From assembly GCF_017347095.1 (NCBI RefSeq), contig NZ_JADPRZ010000008.1, positions 54,903-118,902 on the forward strand: a stretch of 64,000 nucleotides of DNA, read 5' to 3'. Positions within the stretch are counted from its first letter, which is position 1. Each line of letters begins with the position of its first letter. Below the pieces are notes generated by a model that saw nothing but the letters and a program-made list of their open reading frames with translations, was not told the origin of the DNA and made no database searches. Below are positions 1 through 8,338 of the stretch, piece by piece. The stretch comes from Sporosarcina sp. E16_8 (GTDB lineage Bacteria > Bacillota > Bacilli > Bacillales_A > Planococcaceae). A program made the translations under genes and the position numbers.

Positions 1-1
1 C

Positions 2-661
2 ATTGAGACCATCACTTCTCGTTTCCCTGAAATTCTATTTGAAAGTTGCTCTGGAGGGGGGGGTCGTTTTGACCCTGGTATGCTTTACTATATGCCTCAA
101 ACATGGACAAGCGACAATACAGATGCAATTTCACGCTTGAAAATTCAATACGGTACAAGTATGGTTTATCCCATAATTTCAATGGGTGCGCATGTATCAG
201 CAGTTCCGAACCATCAAGTTGACCGGGTTACGTCGCTAGCTATGCGTGGAGATGTTGCGATGTCAGGGAATCTTGGGTATGAGCTTGATTTAACGAAGCT
301 GACGGAAGCAGAAAAAATAACGGTTAAAGCACAAGTAGAAAGATATAAAGAAATACGCAAGCTTATACAGTTCGGTGACTTTTATCGTTTGAAGAATCCT
401 TTTGAAGGCAATGAGACGGCTTGGCTGTTCGTCAATAAAGATAAAACAGAGGTCATCGCTTACTTGTTCCGCGTGCTTGCGGAGCCGAATGCAGCAATTG
501 GAAGCGTACGGTTATCGGGCATTGATACTACGAAGAAGTATGAATTGCTTGGAACAGATAAGGTATATGGCGGCGATGAACTAACCTTCGTAGGTTTAAG
601 CATTCCAATCGATATGAAGGGTGATTTCCAAAGTCATGTCTGGCATTTCAAAGAATTATAA
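2..661 (+). CDS. Alpha-galactosidase (GH36), C-terminal part; 5' end outside window
   Basis: The reading frame is open from base 2, so only the last 219 residues of an enzyme that is usually about 730 residues long are present. The start of the frame holds the GH36 block ESCSGGGGRFDPGMLYYMPQ followed by WTSDNTDA. By family knowledge the Asp of SDNTD is the general acid/base; the nucleophile Asp lies upstream, outside the window. The tail is the C-terminal beta domain. The family removes alpha-1,6-linked galactose from melibiose or raffinose in the cytoplasm. The next gene is a sucrose hydrolase, so the pair could degrade raffinose completely. A terminator separates the two, so they are not simply co-transcribed. 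Confidence 0.93.
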   Translation: METITSRFPEILFESCSGGGGRFDPGMLYYMPQTWTSDNTDAISRLKIQYGTSMVYPIISMGAHVSAVPNHQVDRVTSLAMRGDVAMSGNLGYELDLTKLTEAEKITVKAQVERYKEIRKLIQFGDFYRLKNPFEGNETAWLFVNKDKTEVIAYLFRVLAEPNAAIGSVRLSGIDTTKKYELLGTDKVYGGDELTFVGLSIPIDMKGDFQSHVWHFKEL

Positions 662-669
662 GTAAAGTA

Positions 670-722
670 AAAACGATGAGTATTCCCTGTTCAAAGGAAT
701 GGGGAACATCGTTTTCTTTCTA
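670..722 (+). terminator. Terminator after the alpha-galactosidase gene
   Basis: AAAACGATG (670-678) pairs perfectly with CATCGTTTT (707-715). An inner ATTCC/GGAAT pair extends the stem, and a T-rich tail follows. Confidence 0.75.
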
Positions 723-798
723 TCTAGGTTGAATAACGTTAGTTTGTATGGCGTATTCAATACATCAACTTAATTATACATAAAAGTGAGGGATTATA

Positions 799-2298
799 GT
801 GGTTACACTTCATCAAGAACGAATCATGAAGGCTGAAAAGGCTTTACAAGTGGCAAGTGGAAAAGTGAAAGATACGCCATACCGACTAGGCTATCATATC
901 ATGGCTCCTGCACACTGGATTAATGATCCGAACGGATTAATTCAATGGAATGGGGACTATCATGTATTCTTTCAGCATCATCCATTTGGTGCGAAGGGAG
1001 GCCCAATGCACTGGGGACATGTGAAAAGTAAAGATCTTGTGCATTGGGAACATCTCCCCATCGCACTCGCACCAGGAGATGAGTTTGATAAAAGTGGGTG
1101 CTTTTCAGGAAGCGCCCTTGAACATGATGGGCAATTGCTCCTTTTTTATACAGGGCATAACAATTTGATTGAAGATGGCTCTGATTTTTTTGAAGTGCAA
1201 TGTCTTGCAACAAGTAATGACGGAATTCATTTCGAAAAGCTGGTAAGTAATCCAATTATTTCGAAACCACCAGAAAATGGTTCTCTGCATTTTCGAGACC
1301 CAAAAGTTTGGAAATACCAAGATACCTGGTATATGGTGTTGGGGAATCAAGTCGATGAATTAGGCAATGTACTTTTATATGAATCCCATGATTTGACTAC
1401 ATGGGTCTATCAAGGCGTCATCGCACAGAGTGAAGGGGAGATGGGCTATATGTTTGAATGCCCGGACTTTTTTGAACTTGAAGGAAAGCATGTACTACTA
1501 TTCTCTCCCCAAGGAATTGAGCCAGAAGAGGATATATATCAGAATTTGTATCAGAACGGGACTTATATTGGTGATTTTGATTATTCAACAAAACAGTTCT
1601 CGCATGGTCAATTTACTGAGCTTGATAAGGGCTTTGATTTTTATGCAGGACAGACCTTACTCGATGATCGCGGAAGACGAATTTTGTTAGGCTGGATGAG
1701 CATGTGGGAAACTACGATGCCAGAACAAGAACATGGTTGGGCTGGGGCCCTAACCTTACCGAGAGAGTTGAAGTTCAATAATCATGGTGAACTTTCAATG
1801 ACTCCAATTGAGGAACTTCAAAAATTGAGAACGGTAAAAAATGTAGTTGAGAAAACTATGATTAACGACAACGTTCGATTATCAACTATCAAAGGTGATC
1901 AGCTTGAAATTATTGCTGAGTTTTCGTTAAAAAATAGCACTGCTGAAAAATTCGGTCTTAATATTCGTTGCTCTGCAGATGGAGAGCAGAAAACAGAGAT
2001 TTTTTATCAAGTGGCTGAAGGTAAAGTTGGGATTGACCGTAATCATTCAGGGCATGGAGAGGGTGGAATTAGACAGAGCATCATTCACGGACGAGACTGT
2101 GAAACTCTCAAACTCCATCTGTTTATAGACCGATCATCTCTTGAGTTATTTGTCAACGACGGCGAAACAGCGATGACTGCCCGTATCTATCCAGATCAAA
2201 CGAGCATATCTGTAGAATTATTCAGTGATAGTGGAGAAACAAAACTGATTAAGCTCGACGCGTGGGAATTGAAGGATAGTTGGATGGGCATTTCTTAA
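799..2298 (+). CDS. sacA: Sucrose-6-phosphate hydrolase / beta-fructofuranosidase (GH32)
   Basis: Cytoplasmic GH32 enzyme (499 aa) that cleaves sucrose or sucrose-6-phosphate. The catalytic triad is complete: the nucleophile Asp43 in WINDPNG, the transition-state stabiliser Asp167 in FRDP and the acid/base Glu220 in ECPDFF. The N-terminal two-thirds is the five-bladed propeller and the rest the beta-sandwich module. Length is normal for SacA/ScrB. There is no signal peptide, which argues against a secreted levanase. The start is a GTG with AGTGAGG (785-791) just upstream. The preceding alpha-galactosidase suggests raffinose use. Without a PTS or permease gene in view, it is open whether the substrate is phosphorylated. 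Confidence 0.93.
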   Translation: MVTLHQERIMKAEKALQVASGKVKDTPYRLGYHIMAPAHWINDPNGLIQWNGDYHVFFQHHPFGAKGGPMHWGHVKSKDLVHWEHLPIALAPGDEFDKSGCFSGSALEHDGQLLLFYTGHNNLIEDGSDFFEVQCLATSNDGIHFEKLVSNPIISKPPENGSLHFRDPKVWKYQDTWYMVLGNQVDELGNVLLYESHDLTTWVYQGVIAQSEGEMGYMFECPDFFELEGKHVLLFSPQGIEPEEDIYQNLYQNGTYIGDFDYSTKQFSHGQFTELDKGFDFYAGQTLLDDRGRRILLGWMSMWETTMPEQEHGWAGALTLPRELKFNNHGELSMTPIEELQKLRTVKNVVEKTMINDNVRLSTIKGDQLEIIAEFSLKNSTAEKFGLNIRCSADGEQKTEIFYQVAEGKVGIDRNHSGHGEGGIRQSIIHGRDCETLKLHLFIDRSSLELFVNDGETAMTARIYPDQTSISVELFSDSGETKLIKLDAWELKDSWMGIS

Positions 2299-2424
2299 CT
2301 AACGTGTAACCGAGTGTTTCAAACGCATTGATCATACATCCATTGGTTTACCAAGAAATAATAGACTTATCCATGATAAATAAACCAGCATACTGATAAA
2401 TTCAACTGAATAATAAAAACCCTC

Positions 2425-2460
2425 CTACTCTATTATTTAATGCAAGGCATAATAGAGTAG
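2425..2460. repeat. Perfect 12-bp inverted repeat after sacA
   Basis: CTACTCTATTAT (2425-2436) and ATAATAGAGTAG (2449-2460) form a perfect hairpin with a 12-nt loop. There is no T-run directly behind it on the plus strand; on the minus strand a GTTTTTATT follows after four bases. It may end the sacA transcript weakly or be a regulatory dyad. Confidence 0.5.
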
Positions 2461-2589
2461 AAGAGATTGATTAACTTCCGATTTCTCACACCACCGTATC
2501 AAACAGGACTTTTAGAAATTGTCTAGTCACATTTACGCATGTTAGCCCATTCGTATGCTATATCTTCCACAAAAACCAAAATAAATTGA

Positions 2590-2666
2590 TTGACAATTTT
2601 GAATTCCGGTTCTATAATTCGTTGTAAGCTCTTATATTAGTTTTTAGATAAAAACTAAAACGTTTT
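2590..2666 (+). promoter_or_regulatory. Orphan sigma-A promoter with hairpin and LacI/CcpA-like operator
   Basis: TTGACA (2590-2595) and TATAAT (2613-2618) are 17 bp apart, a consensus vegetative promoter. Downstream lie a hairpin (TAGTTTTT 2638-2645 with AAAAACTA 2650-2657) and the palindrome AAAACGTTTT (2657-2666), which has the central CG and flanks of LacI-family/cre operators. No convincing gene follows before the terminator at 2823. The only frame is a 28-codon GTG frame (2729-2815) without a ribosome-binding site. It looks like the control region of a lost sugar operon, or the promoter of a short RNA. Confidence 0.6.
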
Positions 2667-2822
2667 CGAAAATTAACAAAATGAACTTCTCAATCAAAAC
2701 GCATATTTTTTTAAACTAATACAAAAACGTGGAGATTAAAGGGCGTATTAAGTTAGGAATGAGGCTGCAAAAAGATAATATGCTTGTTCTACTAGAAGCA
2801 CTTAATATTTATTAGTCATCTC

Positions 2823-2858
2823 AAAAACGCCAAAGGGAATTTCTTTAGGCGTTTTTAC
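2823..2858 (+). terminator. Strong terminator, probably bidirectional
   Basis: AAAAACGCC-AAAG pairs with CTTT-A-GGCGTTTTT (one bulged base), giving a T-run on both strands. It closes the roughly 200-nt unit that begins at the orphan promoter at 2590. Confidence 0.75.
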
Positions 2859-3022
2859 ATTACTTGGTTCTACTGTGATAGCCTCACGTTTATGTTGGAG
2901 TGTAGTTACAAAAAGGGTATCATCTAATTGCAAGGCGTATATATGTATTAATGTGGTACTATTAAATTTGACGCAATAGTCTAAAGTGTAAATGCTTTTT
3001 GAAAAAAGAAAGGGGTGTTTTG

Positions 3023-3907
3023 ATGATCAATCAATTACGTAAAATTTATTCGTCACTCCTTGTATATTCAGAGGGACATGATAACTTAGATACTACATAT
3101 AAGTGGTTTGTGACAGGTGAAAATGAAATTGTTGGTATTCATGACGAGGAATTAACCTCTAAAGACGTATCATTATTAACTACTTTTTTATTACCATATA
3201 ATATAAATTTACCAATACCTACTGATGAAGAACGAAAATGGAAAAATGCTATTCATGCGACTGAATCAAGTGCTAACTTTGAAATTAAAAATCCCTATCG
3301 TTTTATCTACTTTTCAATCAAAAAAAATCAAATTGACCCTACTGTATTTAAAGATGCTATTCATGAGCTTTTTGCTAATCCTGTACCTATTTTATGGGGA
3401 AATGGACATGAAGGGATAATAATAGAAGAACAGATTGACTATGAAGATAGTATCTCATTTGAAGAGATTAAAGATATACTCATGAGCGATTTATCTGTAA
3501 AAATCCACTTCTTTATTGGATCTTATAAGGAAGGTTTGGAGGACATCGCGCAGTATTATCACTCATTAACAAATGCAGCTAAGAAAGTATTTGTATATAC
3601 GAATAAAACAGTAGTAACGTATATTGATGCTGTACCTTATTTACTCATTAATCAAACAGAACCAGACCTACGTTCGGATATTGGTAAAACTGTTTTACAA
3701 GAATACATAAACGATGAAGAAACACTGAAAATGATCGAAACGTTTCTTCAATGTAATTTAAATATATCAGAGACAGCAAAGGTATTGCATATGCACCGCA
3801 ATAGCCTCCAATATCGTTTGGATCGTTTTTTTGAAAAGACGGGAATAGATGTGCGACAATTTCATCATGCAATGACAGTTTACCTTGCCCTTCTAGCAAG
3901 AAAGTAA
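3023..3907 (+). CDS. PucR/CdaR-type transcriptional regulator
   Basis: A 294-residue protein whose last ~60 residues are a typical PucR C-terminal helix-turn-helix: NISETAKVLHMHRNSLQYRLDRF. The N-terminal part has no clear enzyme motif and is probably a sensing domain. The frame can be extended to a TTG at 2999, but ATG 3023 follows GAAAGGGGTG (3008-3017), so I place the start there. It sits directly before the msmX-type ATPase; in B. subtilis, from memory, the PucR-like gene yxkF also neighbours msmX. A role in controlling sugar uptake is therefore likely but inferred. Confidence 0.8.
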   Translation: MINQLRKIYSSLLVYSEGHDNLDTTYKWFVTGENEIVGIHDEELTSKDVSLLTTFLLPYNINLPIPTDEERKWKNAIHATESSANFEIKNPYRFIYFSIKKNQIDPTVFKDAIHELFANPVPILWGNGHEGIIIEEQIDYEDSISFEEIKDILMSDLSVKIHFFIGSYKEGLEDIAQYYHSLTNAAKKVFVYTNKTVVTYIDAVPYLLINQTEPDLRSDIGKTVLQEYINDEETLKMIETFLQCNLNISETAKVLHMHRNSLQYRLDRFFEKTGIDVRQFHHAMTVYLALLARK

Positions 3908-3938
3908 CACTATTTATTTGGAAACGTCGTTCATAGTA

Positions 3939-3975
3939 AATATGCACGAAGACTATCCAGATCTTTGTGCATATT
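3939..3975. repeat. Inverted repeat between regulator and msmX
   Basis: AATATGCAC (3939-3947) pairs with GTGCATATT (3967-3975). A G-U pair and AAGA/TCTT extend the stem to 14 bp. No T-run follows, so it may be a weak terminator or an operator dyad. Confidence 0.5.
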
Positions 3976-4053
3976 CACCATTACTAGAATAGTATAAATA
4001 ATGTATGCTATTAGTAGTTAATGAAAGCACTTACATACTCTGGAGGGAATAAA

Positions 4054-5151
4054 ATGGCAGACTTAAAATTGGTAAATATAAGAAAAGTATATGACAAAGA
4101 TGTGGTTTCTGTTAAAGATTTTAGTTTGGAAATTAGAGATAAAGAATTTTTAGTATTAGTTGGTCCATCAGGCTGTGGAAAATCAACAACACTGAGGATG
4201 ATTGCTGGTTTGGAAGAAATATCAGGAGGCGATCTTTACATTGGTGATAAAAGAGTGAACGATGTCCCACCAAAAGATCGTGACATCGCTATGGTTTTCC
4301 AAAACTATGCATTATATCCACATATGGATGTTTACAATAATATGGCGTTTGGTTTGAAGCTTCGTAAATTTAAAAAAGACGAAATAAAAAAACGGGTTGA
4401 TAATGCAGCTAAGATATTGGGACTTGAAGACCTGTTAACGCGTAAACCGAAGGCTCTATCAGGTGGTCAGCGTCAGCGTGTTGCTTTAGGACGTGCAATT
4501 GTACGGGATGCCGAAGTATTCTTAATGGATGAGCCCTTGTCTAACTTAGATGCTAAGCTACGTGTACAAATGCGTGCAGAGATTCAAAAACTACACAGAC
4601 GCCTGCAAACAACAACCGTTTATGTAACACATGATCAAACGGAAGCAATGACAATGGCGACGCGCCTTGTTGTCATGAAAGATGGATATATTCAACAAGT
4701 AGGGGCTCCTAAAGAAGTTTACGATGAACCTAATAATGTTTTTGTTGGTGGATTTATCGGTTCTCCTGCAATGAACTTCTTGAACGGTAAATTAGAAGAG
4801 AATTATTTTGTTATGGACGATGTGAAAATTCTTGTACCTGAAGGGAAGATGAAATATCTTCGTGAGCAAGGTTATGTCGGTAAAGATATCATTCTTGGGG
4901 TTCGTCCGGAAGATATTCATGATGAACCGCTATTCCTAGATTTTTCTCCTGAAACAAAAATCAAGGCCTCGATTGAAGTTGCTGAATTAATGGGAGCAGA
5001 AATTATTCTTTATTCTAAAGTAAATGACCAAGATTTCGTTGCACGGGTTGATGCACGTTTCAGCGTTGCAGCAGGCGAAACAGTCGACTTAGCATTTGAT
5101 CTTAATAAAGCGCACTTTTTCGATTGTGAATCAGAATTACGTATAAAATAA
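4054..5151 (+). CDS. msmX: Multiple-sugar ABC importer ATPase, MsmX/UgpC type
   Basis: A 365-residue ABC ATPase with Walker [10 protein letters not shown] (37-45), Q-loop [10 protein letters not shown], signature LSGGQ (135-139), Walker B VFLMDE (155-160) and the H-loop His193. A C-terminal OB/TOBE region typical of carbohydrate-importer ATPases follows. The start is ATG 4054, just behind TGGAGGGA; an upstream in-frame ATG at 4021 lacks a ribosome-binding site. No permease or binding protein is adjacent. This fits the known MsmX role as a shared ATPase serving several sugar importers from the inner face of the membrane. A strong terminator ends the unit. Confidence 0.92.
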   Translation: MADLKLVNIRKVYDKDVVSVKDFSLEIRDKEFLVLVGPSGCGKSTTLRMIAGLEEISGGDLYIGDKRVNDVPPKDRDIAMVFQNYALYPHMDVYNNMAFGLKLRKFKKDEIKKRVDNAAKILGLEDLLTRKPKALSGGQRQRVALGRAIVRDAEVFLMDEPLSNLDAKLRVQMRAEIQKLHRRLQTTTVYVTHDQTEAMTMATRLVVMKDGYIQQVGAPKEVYDEPNNVFVGGFIGSPAMNFLNGKLEENYFVMDDVKILVPEGKMKYLREQGYVGKDIILGVRPEDIHDEPLFLDFSPETKIKASIEVAELMGAEIILYSKVNDQDFVARVDARFSVAAGETVDLAFDLNKAHFFDCESELRIK

Positions 5152-5162
5152 GAGTGTAACGT

Positions 5163-5202
5163 AAAGCCGCCAAGGGAATCGAGTCTCCTTTGGCGGCTTT
5201 TT
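5163..5202 (+). terminator. Terminator of msmX
   Basis: AAAGCCGCCAAGG pairs with CCTTTGGCGGCTTT (one bulge) followed by a T-run. Confidence 0.88.
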
Positions 5203-5223
5203 AATTGTATTTTTTGATGTTGA

Positions 5224-5273
5224 AAGTGATTGTCGAATACCACTTGTTTTTAGCTGGTGTTCGACAATCACTT
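5224..5273. repeat. 19-bp inverted repeat
   Basis: Arms 5224-5242 and 5255-5273 pair over 19 positions with one G-U, beginning AAGTGATTGTCGAA. No poly-T follows. It lies between the msmX terminator and a small gene; its role is unknown (stable RNA hairpin, operator or remnant of a repeat). Confidence 0.55.
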
Positions 5274-5387
5274 AATTATGTTATTTGAAATCTGATGAGA
5301 GTCAGATACCATTAACTTTGTTTAAAAACTAAAAGATTTGGACAAACTAAGTAATCAAGATATAAACATGGAAAGGAGAGTATACAA

Positions 5388-5540
5388 ATGAATGAGAAAA
5401 AGCCTCCACATGAACAATTGACCGATAAAAATAATGGATTGTCTTCAGCGCAAGAAGTACTGTATCAGGAAGAATATAAAAAAGCGGATAAAGAGGGCGA
5501 GAAAGAAGAAAAAGATAGGGATAATAACAAAAAAGGCTGA
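5388..5540 (+). CDS. Small hydrophilic protein, 50 aa, unknown
   Basis: An ATG frame of 50 codons preceded by GAAAGGAGAG (5371-5380) at ideal spacing, so translation is likely. The product is very polar, with a Lys/Glu-rich second half (KKADKEGEKEEKDRDNNKKG), and has no membrane segment or cysteine. I do not recognise the family. It stands alone, about 240 bp after msmX, and ends before a perfect terminator at 5607, so it appears to be its own transcription unit. Confidence 0.6.
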   Translation: MNEKKPPHEQLTDKNNGLSSAQEVLYQEEYKKADKEGEKEEKDRDNNKKG

Positions 5541-5606
5541 AGTTTGCATATGGAATAAACTGATTTCCAAGAAATTTTACCCTCTACTAATAAGATTATT
5601 TCCAGA

Positions 5607-5645
5607 AAAAACGGTTGCACAATAAATGCAACCGTTTTTGATATT
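5607..5645 (+). terminator. Terminator after the 50-aa gene
   Basis: AAAAACGGTTGCA (5607-5619) and TGCAACCGTTTTT (5627-5639) form a perfect 13-bp stem with a T-run; it can work in both directions. Confidence 0.88.
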
Positions 5646-5667
5646 GGGAAATAAATTTATATCTAAC

Positions 5668-5760
5668 TATATGCTGAACAACTGAATTTCCTATATAAAC
5701 TGAGCGAAGGCATCCCCTAACACCGTAGCGAATTCAATGGGATTTCTTAATCTCACTATT
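5668..5760 (+). mobile_element. Repeat family A, copy A1 (short, diverged)
   Basis: Contains the family-A left block (TGAACAA.TGAATT, then CTATATAAACTGAGCGAAGG) and the right block (CCGTAGCGAATTCAA.GGGATT). The middle is shorter than in copy A2 and the right terminal repeat has decayed. No coding capacity. Confidence 0.65.
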
Positions 5761-5793
5761 TCCAGGTTGATTCTAAGCACTAACAAACTTTAT

Positions 5794-6609
5794 TTACTGT
5801 TGATTGTAAAATTCATCTATCGGTATAAATAACCCGACTTTTCCATACGTTTCTTGATCTAACGTGGCGAAAATTATGCCAATCACCAGCCCATTTCTAT
5901 TTAGTACAGGGCTGCCGCTATTTCCTCGATAAACGGGTGCTTGCATCATTACGACAGGTACATCCCAATACGGTAGCTGGATATAATCAATAATCGTGCC
6001 TTCATTTGCAATGCCCTTAAAACTTAAAGGATTGCCAATAAAGTTGATGGCTTCATTAGTTGTAAAACTCGTTTTTTCAGCGAGTTCTAAATAGGGTAGA
6101 TCTTGTCCATAGACTTTCAGTACAGCGAGATCGACTGAAGGATATGTATGCACAACGTCTGCCGTTAAACGACCTTCTTCTGGGAAGTAGACATTTACAG
6201 TATCGCTACCTTCGACAACATGATAGTTCGTTAGAATAATTCCTTCACTCGAAATGGAGAAACCTGTGCCTTTGCTTTCAGCGGACTGAATAACAACGAC
6301 AGATTTCTTATAAGTTGCAATGTTTTCTTGCTTCGATAATTTTGAGGAAGTCTGTAAGAATTCAATAGCTGGAATTGAATAAACTTCAAAAATAATCGCA
6401 AATGTATTGAAAACCATCACAATGGAGATGAGCCAAAATAGCCATTTTGGAAATGGACGCTTAGTTTTGCGGTTGTTTTTTTCTTGCGCCTCTCTAAAAA
6501 GGGCCAGCTGTTGTGCTTCTAATACCAGTTCTTGCAATTCTTCATCATCAATTTCTTCATTTGAATCAACGTTATTTAAATCAGGCGATTGTTTTTCATT
6601 CGACTCCAT
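5794..6609 (-). CDS. Membrane-anchored trypsin-like serine protease (S1C, HtrA-like, no PDZ)
   Basis: About 271 residues: an acidic cytoplasmic N-terminus, a single membrane segment (about 57-76), then an extracytoplasmic trypsin-fold domain. The triad is visible as His130 (LTNYHVVEG), Asp160 (YPSVDLAVLKV) and Ser231 (RGNSGSP). The protein ends soon after the protease domain, so it lacks the PDZ domain of true HtrA/DegP. It probably performs stress or quality-control proteolysis at the outer face of the membrane. The start is uncertain: ATG 6609 gives MESNEKQ behind a weak GGGTGT, while an upstream ATG at 6654 would add 15 residues. Confidence 0.85.
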   Translation of the reverse strand: MESNEKQSPDLNNVDSNEEIDDEELQELVLEAQQLALFREAQEKNNRKTKRPFPKWLFWLISIVMVFNTFAIIFEVYSIPAIEFLQTSSKLSKQENIATYKKSVVVIQSAESKGTGFSISSEGIILTNYHVVEGSDTVNVYFPEEGRLTADVVHTYPSVDLAVLKVYGQDLPYLELAEKTSFTTNEAINFIGNPLSFKGIANEGTIIDYIQLPYWDVPVVMMQAPVYRGNSGSPVLNRNGLVIGIIFATLDQETYGKVGLFIPIDEFYNQQ

Positions 6610-6816
6610 ACACCCACACACCCTAACTATTAAATACATATCGTTATAGTTCATTATAGCAAAGGAAAGAATACAAGGTTTTCTTCTTTTATTTGTTTGT
6701 CATAATTATGTAGTCAGCGCATATAATGAATAGTTCAATGACATTTAAATGGAAGAATGAATATTGTCCAAGCGTCTTCTTATTACACTATTATTTTTAA
6801 AAAAGGGGAATGAATT

Positions 6817-7905
6817 ATGAGTAGGGAAAAGCAGAGGATGTTTGTCGTTTCAATTGCGTTGGCACTTGGGATTGGTGGAGTGATGCCTTCTTATACTTCC
6901 GCGGCAGTGGAACAAACTAAATCACAAATTCAAATCGGACAGATTGTCAAAGGGACAGTCGTTGAAAATTGGGGTAATGAAATAATCGTTAAAGGTGATA
7001 GCGGTGAACGCTACCATGTTGGATTGCATACTTTTGCTGAAGAGCAAATCCAGGCTATGAATTTCTCAGTTGGAGCTTTGGTGCAAATCGAAGGAGAAGT
7101 CTTGGAAAGCATTGCCGATTTTTATAGCGTTGACTACTTTGTTAAAAATCTACCACTCGGCGTAACAGAAGATGAAATTAATAAGCTTGAACTACTTTAC
7201 AATGAGGTAATGACTTTAGAAAAGAATGAGTTATGGGAGGAGGCAGGAGAATTATGGACACAAATAAATCGCATAATAAATCCGCATTATCTTGCCAATT
7301 GGGAGCCTGAACCATTTGACGTTTATATAAGTATGTTTGAATATCCATTTACGAGTGATGAACTGCTGCAAATGGAAGAACTATATAATCAATGGATTTC
7401 ACTTGCAAAGAGTGGGGCGGAGATAGAATCTGGTGTGAAGATCGACCGATTATTTGAAATTGTCAATAGTTATTTTGTAGAGCCAACATTTGATGAGTAT
7501 ATTATACAGTTAGGAACGACTATTTCCAAAAAGGATTACCCGGTGATTAAGAAATTATATGAGGATGCTCACCAAGCTAGTAGCGACGGAGACGACCAAC
7601 TCGCGATGGATAAATGGGAGGCATTTGACTTGGTGATGCGCCCGTATTATCGTGCTGCCAATCCAATGCCAACATTTAATGAACAAATGGCTAATTATGA
7701 TTTCGAAGTATCTAAGGAAGATCTGTCTAAACTACAAAAAGTTTACACGAGCATCATTGACTTAGAGCTTAATGGTAAATATGAAGAAGTAGATAATCAA
7801 TGGGAGTCTTTTTATAGCATTTTAGAGCCATATTTTTCAACGAATATAAATATCCCATTCCGTGCCTCGGAAGTCATTATTAACGGTGAGACTTTTCACA
7901 GATAA
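6817..7905 (+). CDS. Secreted protein with OB-like domain and four tandem ~65-aa helical repeats
   Basis: 362 residues. It has a signal peptide (1-30, ending SYTSAA). A compact beta-rich segment (about 38-90, IGQIVKGTVVENWGNEIIVKG) resembling an OB fold comes next. Four degenerate helical repeats follow, each with a pattern like E-x-x-x-L-x-x-L-Y-N then W-E then a run ending PYY/PYF/PHYL. AAGGGG before ATG 6817 sets the start. It is divergently placed from the anchored protease, and a clear terminator follows. I do not recognise a named family. The architecture suggests a cell-surface or matrix-binding protein; function is open. Confidence 0.75.
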   Translation: MSREKQRMFVVSIALALGIGGVMPSYTSAAVEQTKSQIQIGQIVKGTVVENWGNEIIVKGDSGERYHVGLHTFAEEQIQAMNFSVGALVQIEGEVLESIADFYSVDYFVKNLPLGVTEDEINKLELLYNEVMTLEKNELWEEAGELWTQINRIINPHYLANWEPEPFDVYISMFEYPFTSDELLQMEELYNQWISLAKSGAEIESGVKIDRLFEIVNSYFVEPTFDEYIIQLGTTISKKDYPVIKKLYEDAHQASSDGDDQLAMDKWEAFDLVMRPYYRAANPMPTFNEQMANYDFEVSKEDLSKLQKVYTSIIDLELNGKYEEVDNQWESFYSILEPYFSTNINIPFRASEVIINGETFHR

Positions 7906-7918
7906 AGCTAATGTTAGA

Positions 7919-7945
7919 ATGCCTATCATTTCGATAGGCATTTTT
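7919..7945 (+). terminator. Terminator of the repeat-protein gene
   Basis: AATGCCTATC pairs with GATAGGCATT and runs into TTTTT. Confidence 0.88.
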
Positions 7946-7995
7946 GTGTTGGATTAAATGTAACGTACTATTTTTTATACACTGAAACTCTGATC

Positions 7996-8116
7996 TATAT
8001 ATGTTGAACAAATGAATTACTATATAAACTGAGCGAAGGCGGCTTACAAGGGGTAGCCGAAGCTCTAAGACTAGCCCCGTAGCGAATTCAAAGGGATTCT
8101 CATTGCAACATATATA
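7996..8116 (+). mobile_element. Repeat family A, copy A2 (best intact, 121 bp)
   Basis: Bounded by TATATATGTTG (left) and CAACATATATA (right), an 11-bp perfect terminal inverted repeat. Inside are the shared blocks CTATATAAACTGAGCGAAGG, AAGGGGTAGCCGAAGC and CGTAGCGAATTCAA. There is no gene inside. It is the reference copy for the other family-A elements. Confidence 0.75.
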
Positions 8117-8338
8117 GCTAGACGTCTGCGTAAAGAGGGGACTCGGATAATACACTCGAAATTCACTACAGCTTTCTAATGTTAATCTGAATAACTAATG
8201 ACTAGTAAGGCCATATTAATAAGTAAATCACATTTTTCACCTCTGGCATAAGCAATTAATAAATTCCTTTTTAGATGCATTTATCGTTAAAAATAATAGC
8301 TTATTTTCATATTAAGTAGTATTCATAGGGGGACCTCC

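Noticed and set aside
7880..8155. 91-codon minus-strand frame
   Set aside because: Covers the end of the secreted-repeat gene, its terminator and repeat A2.
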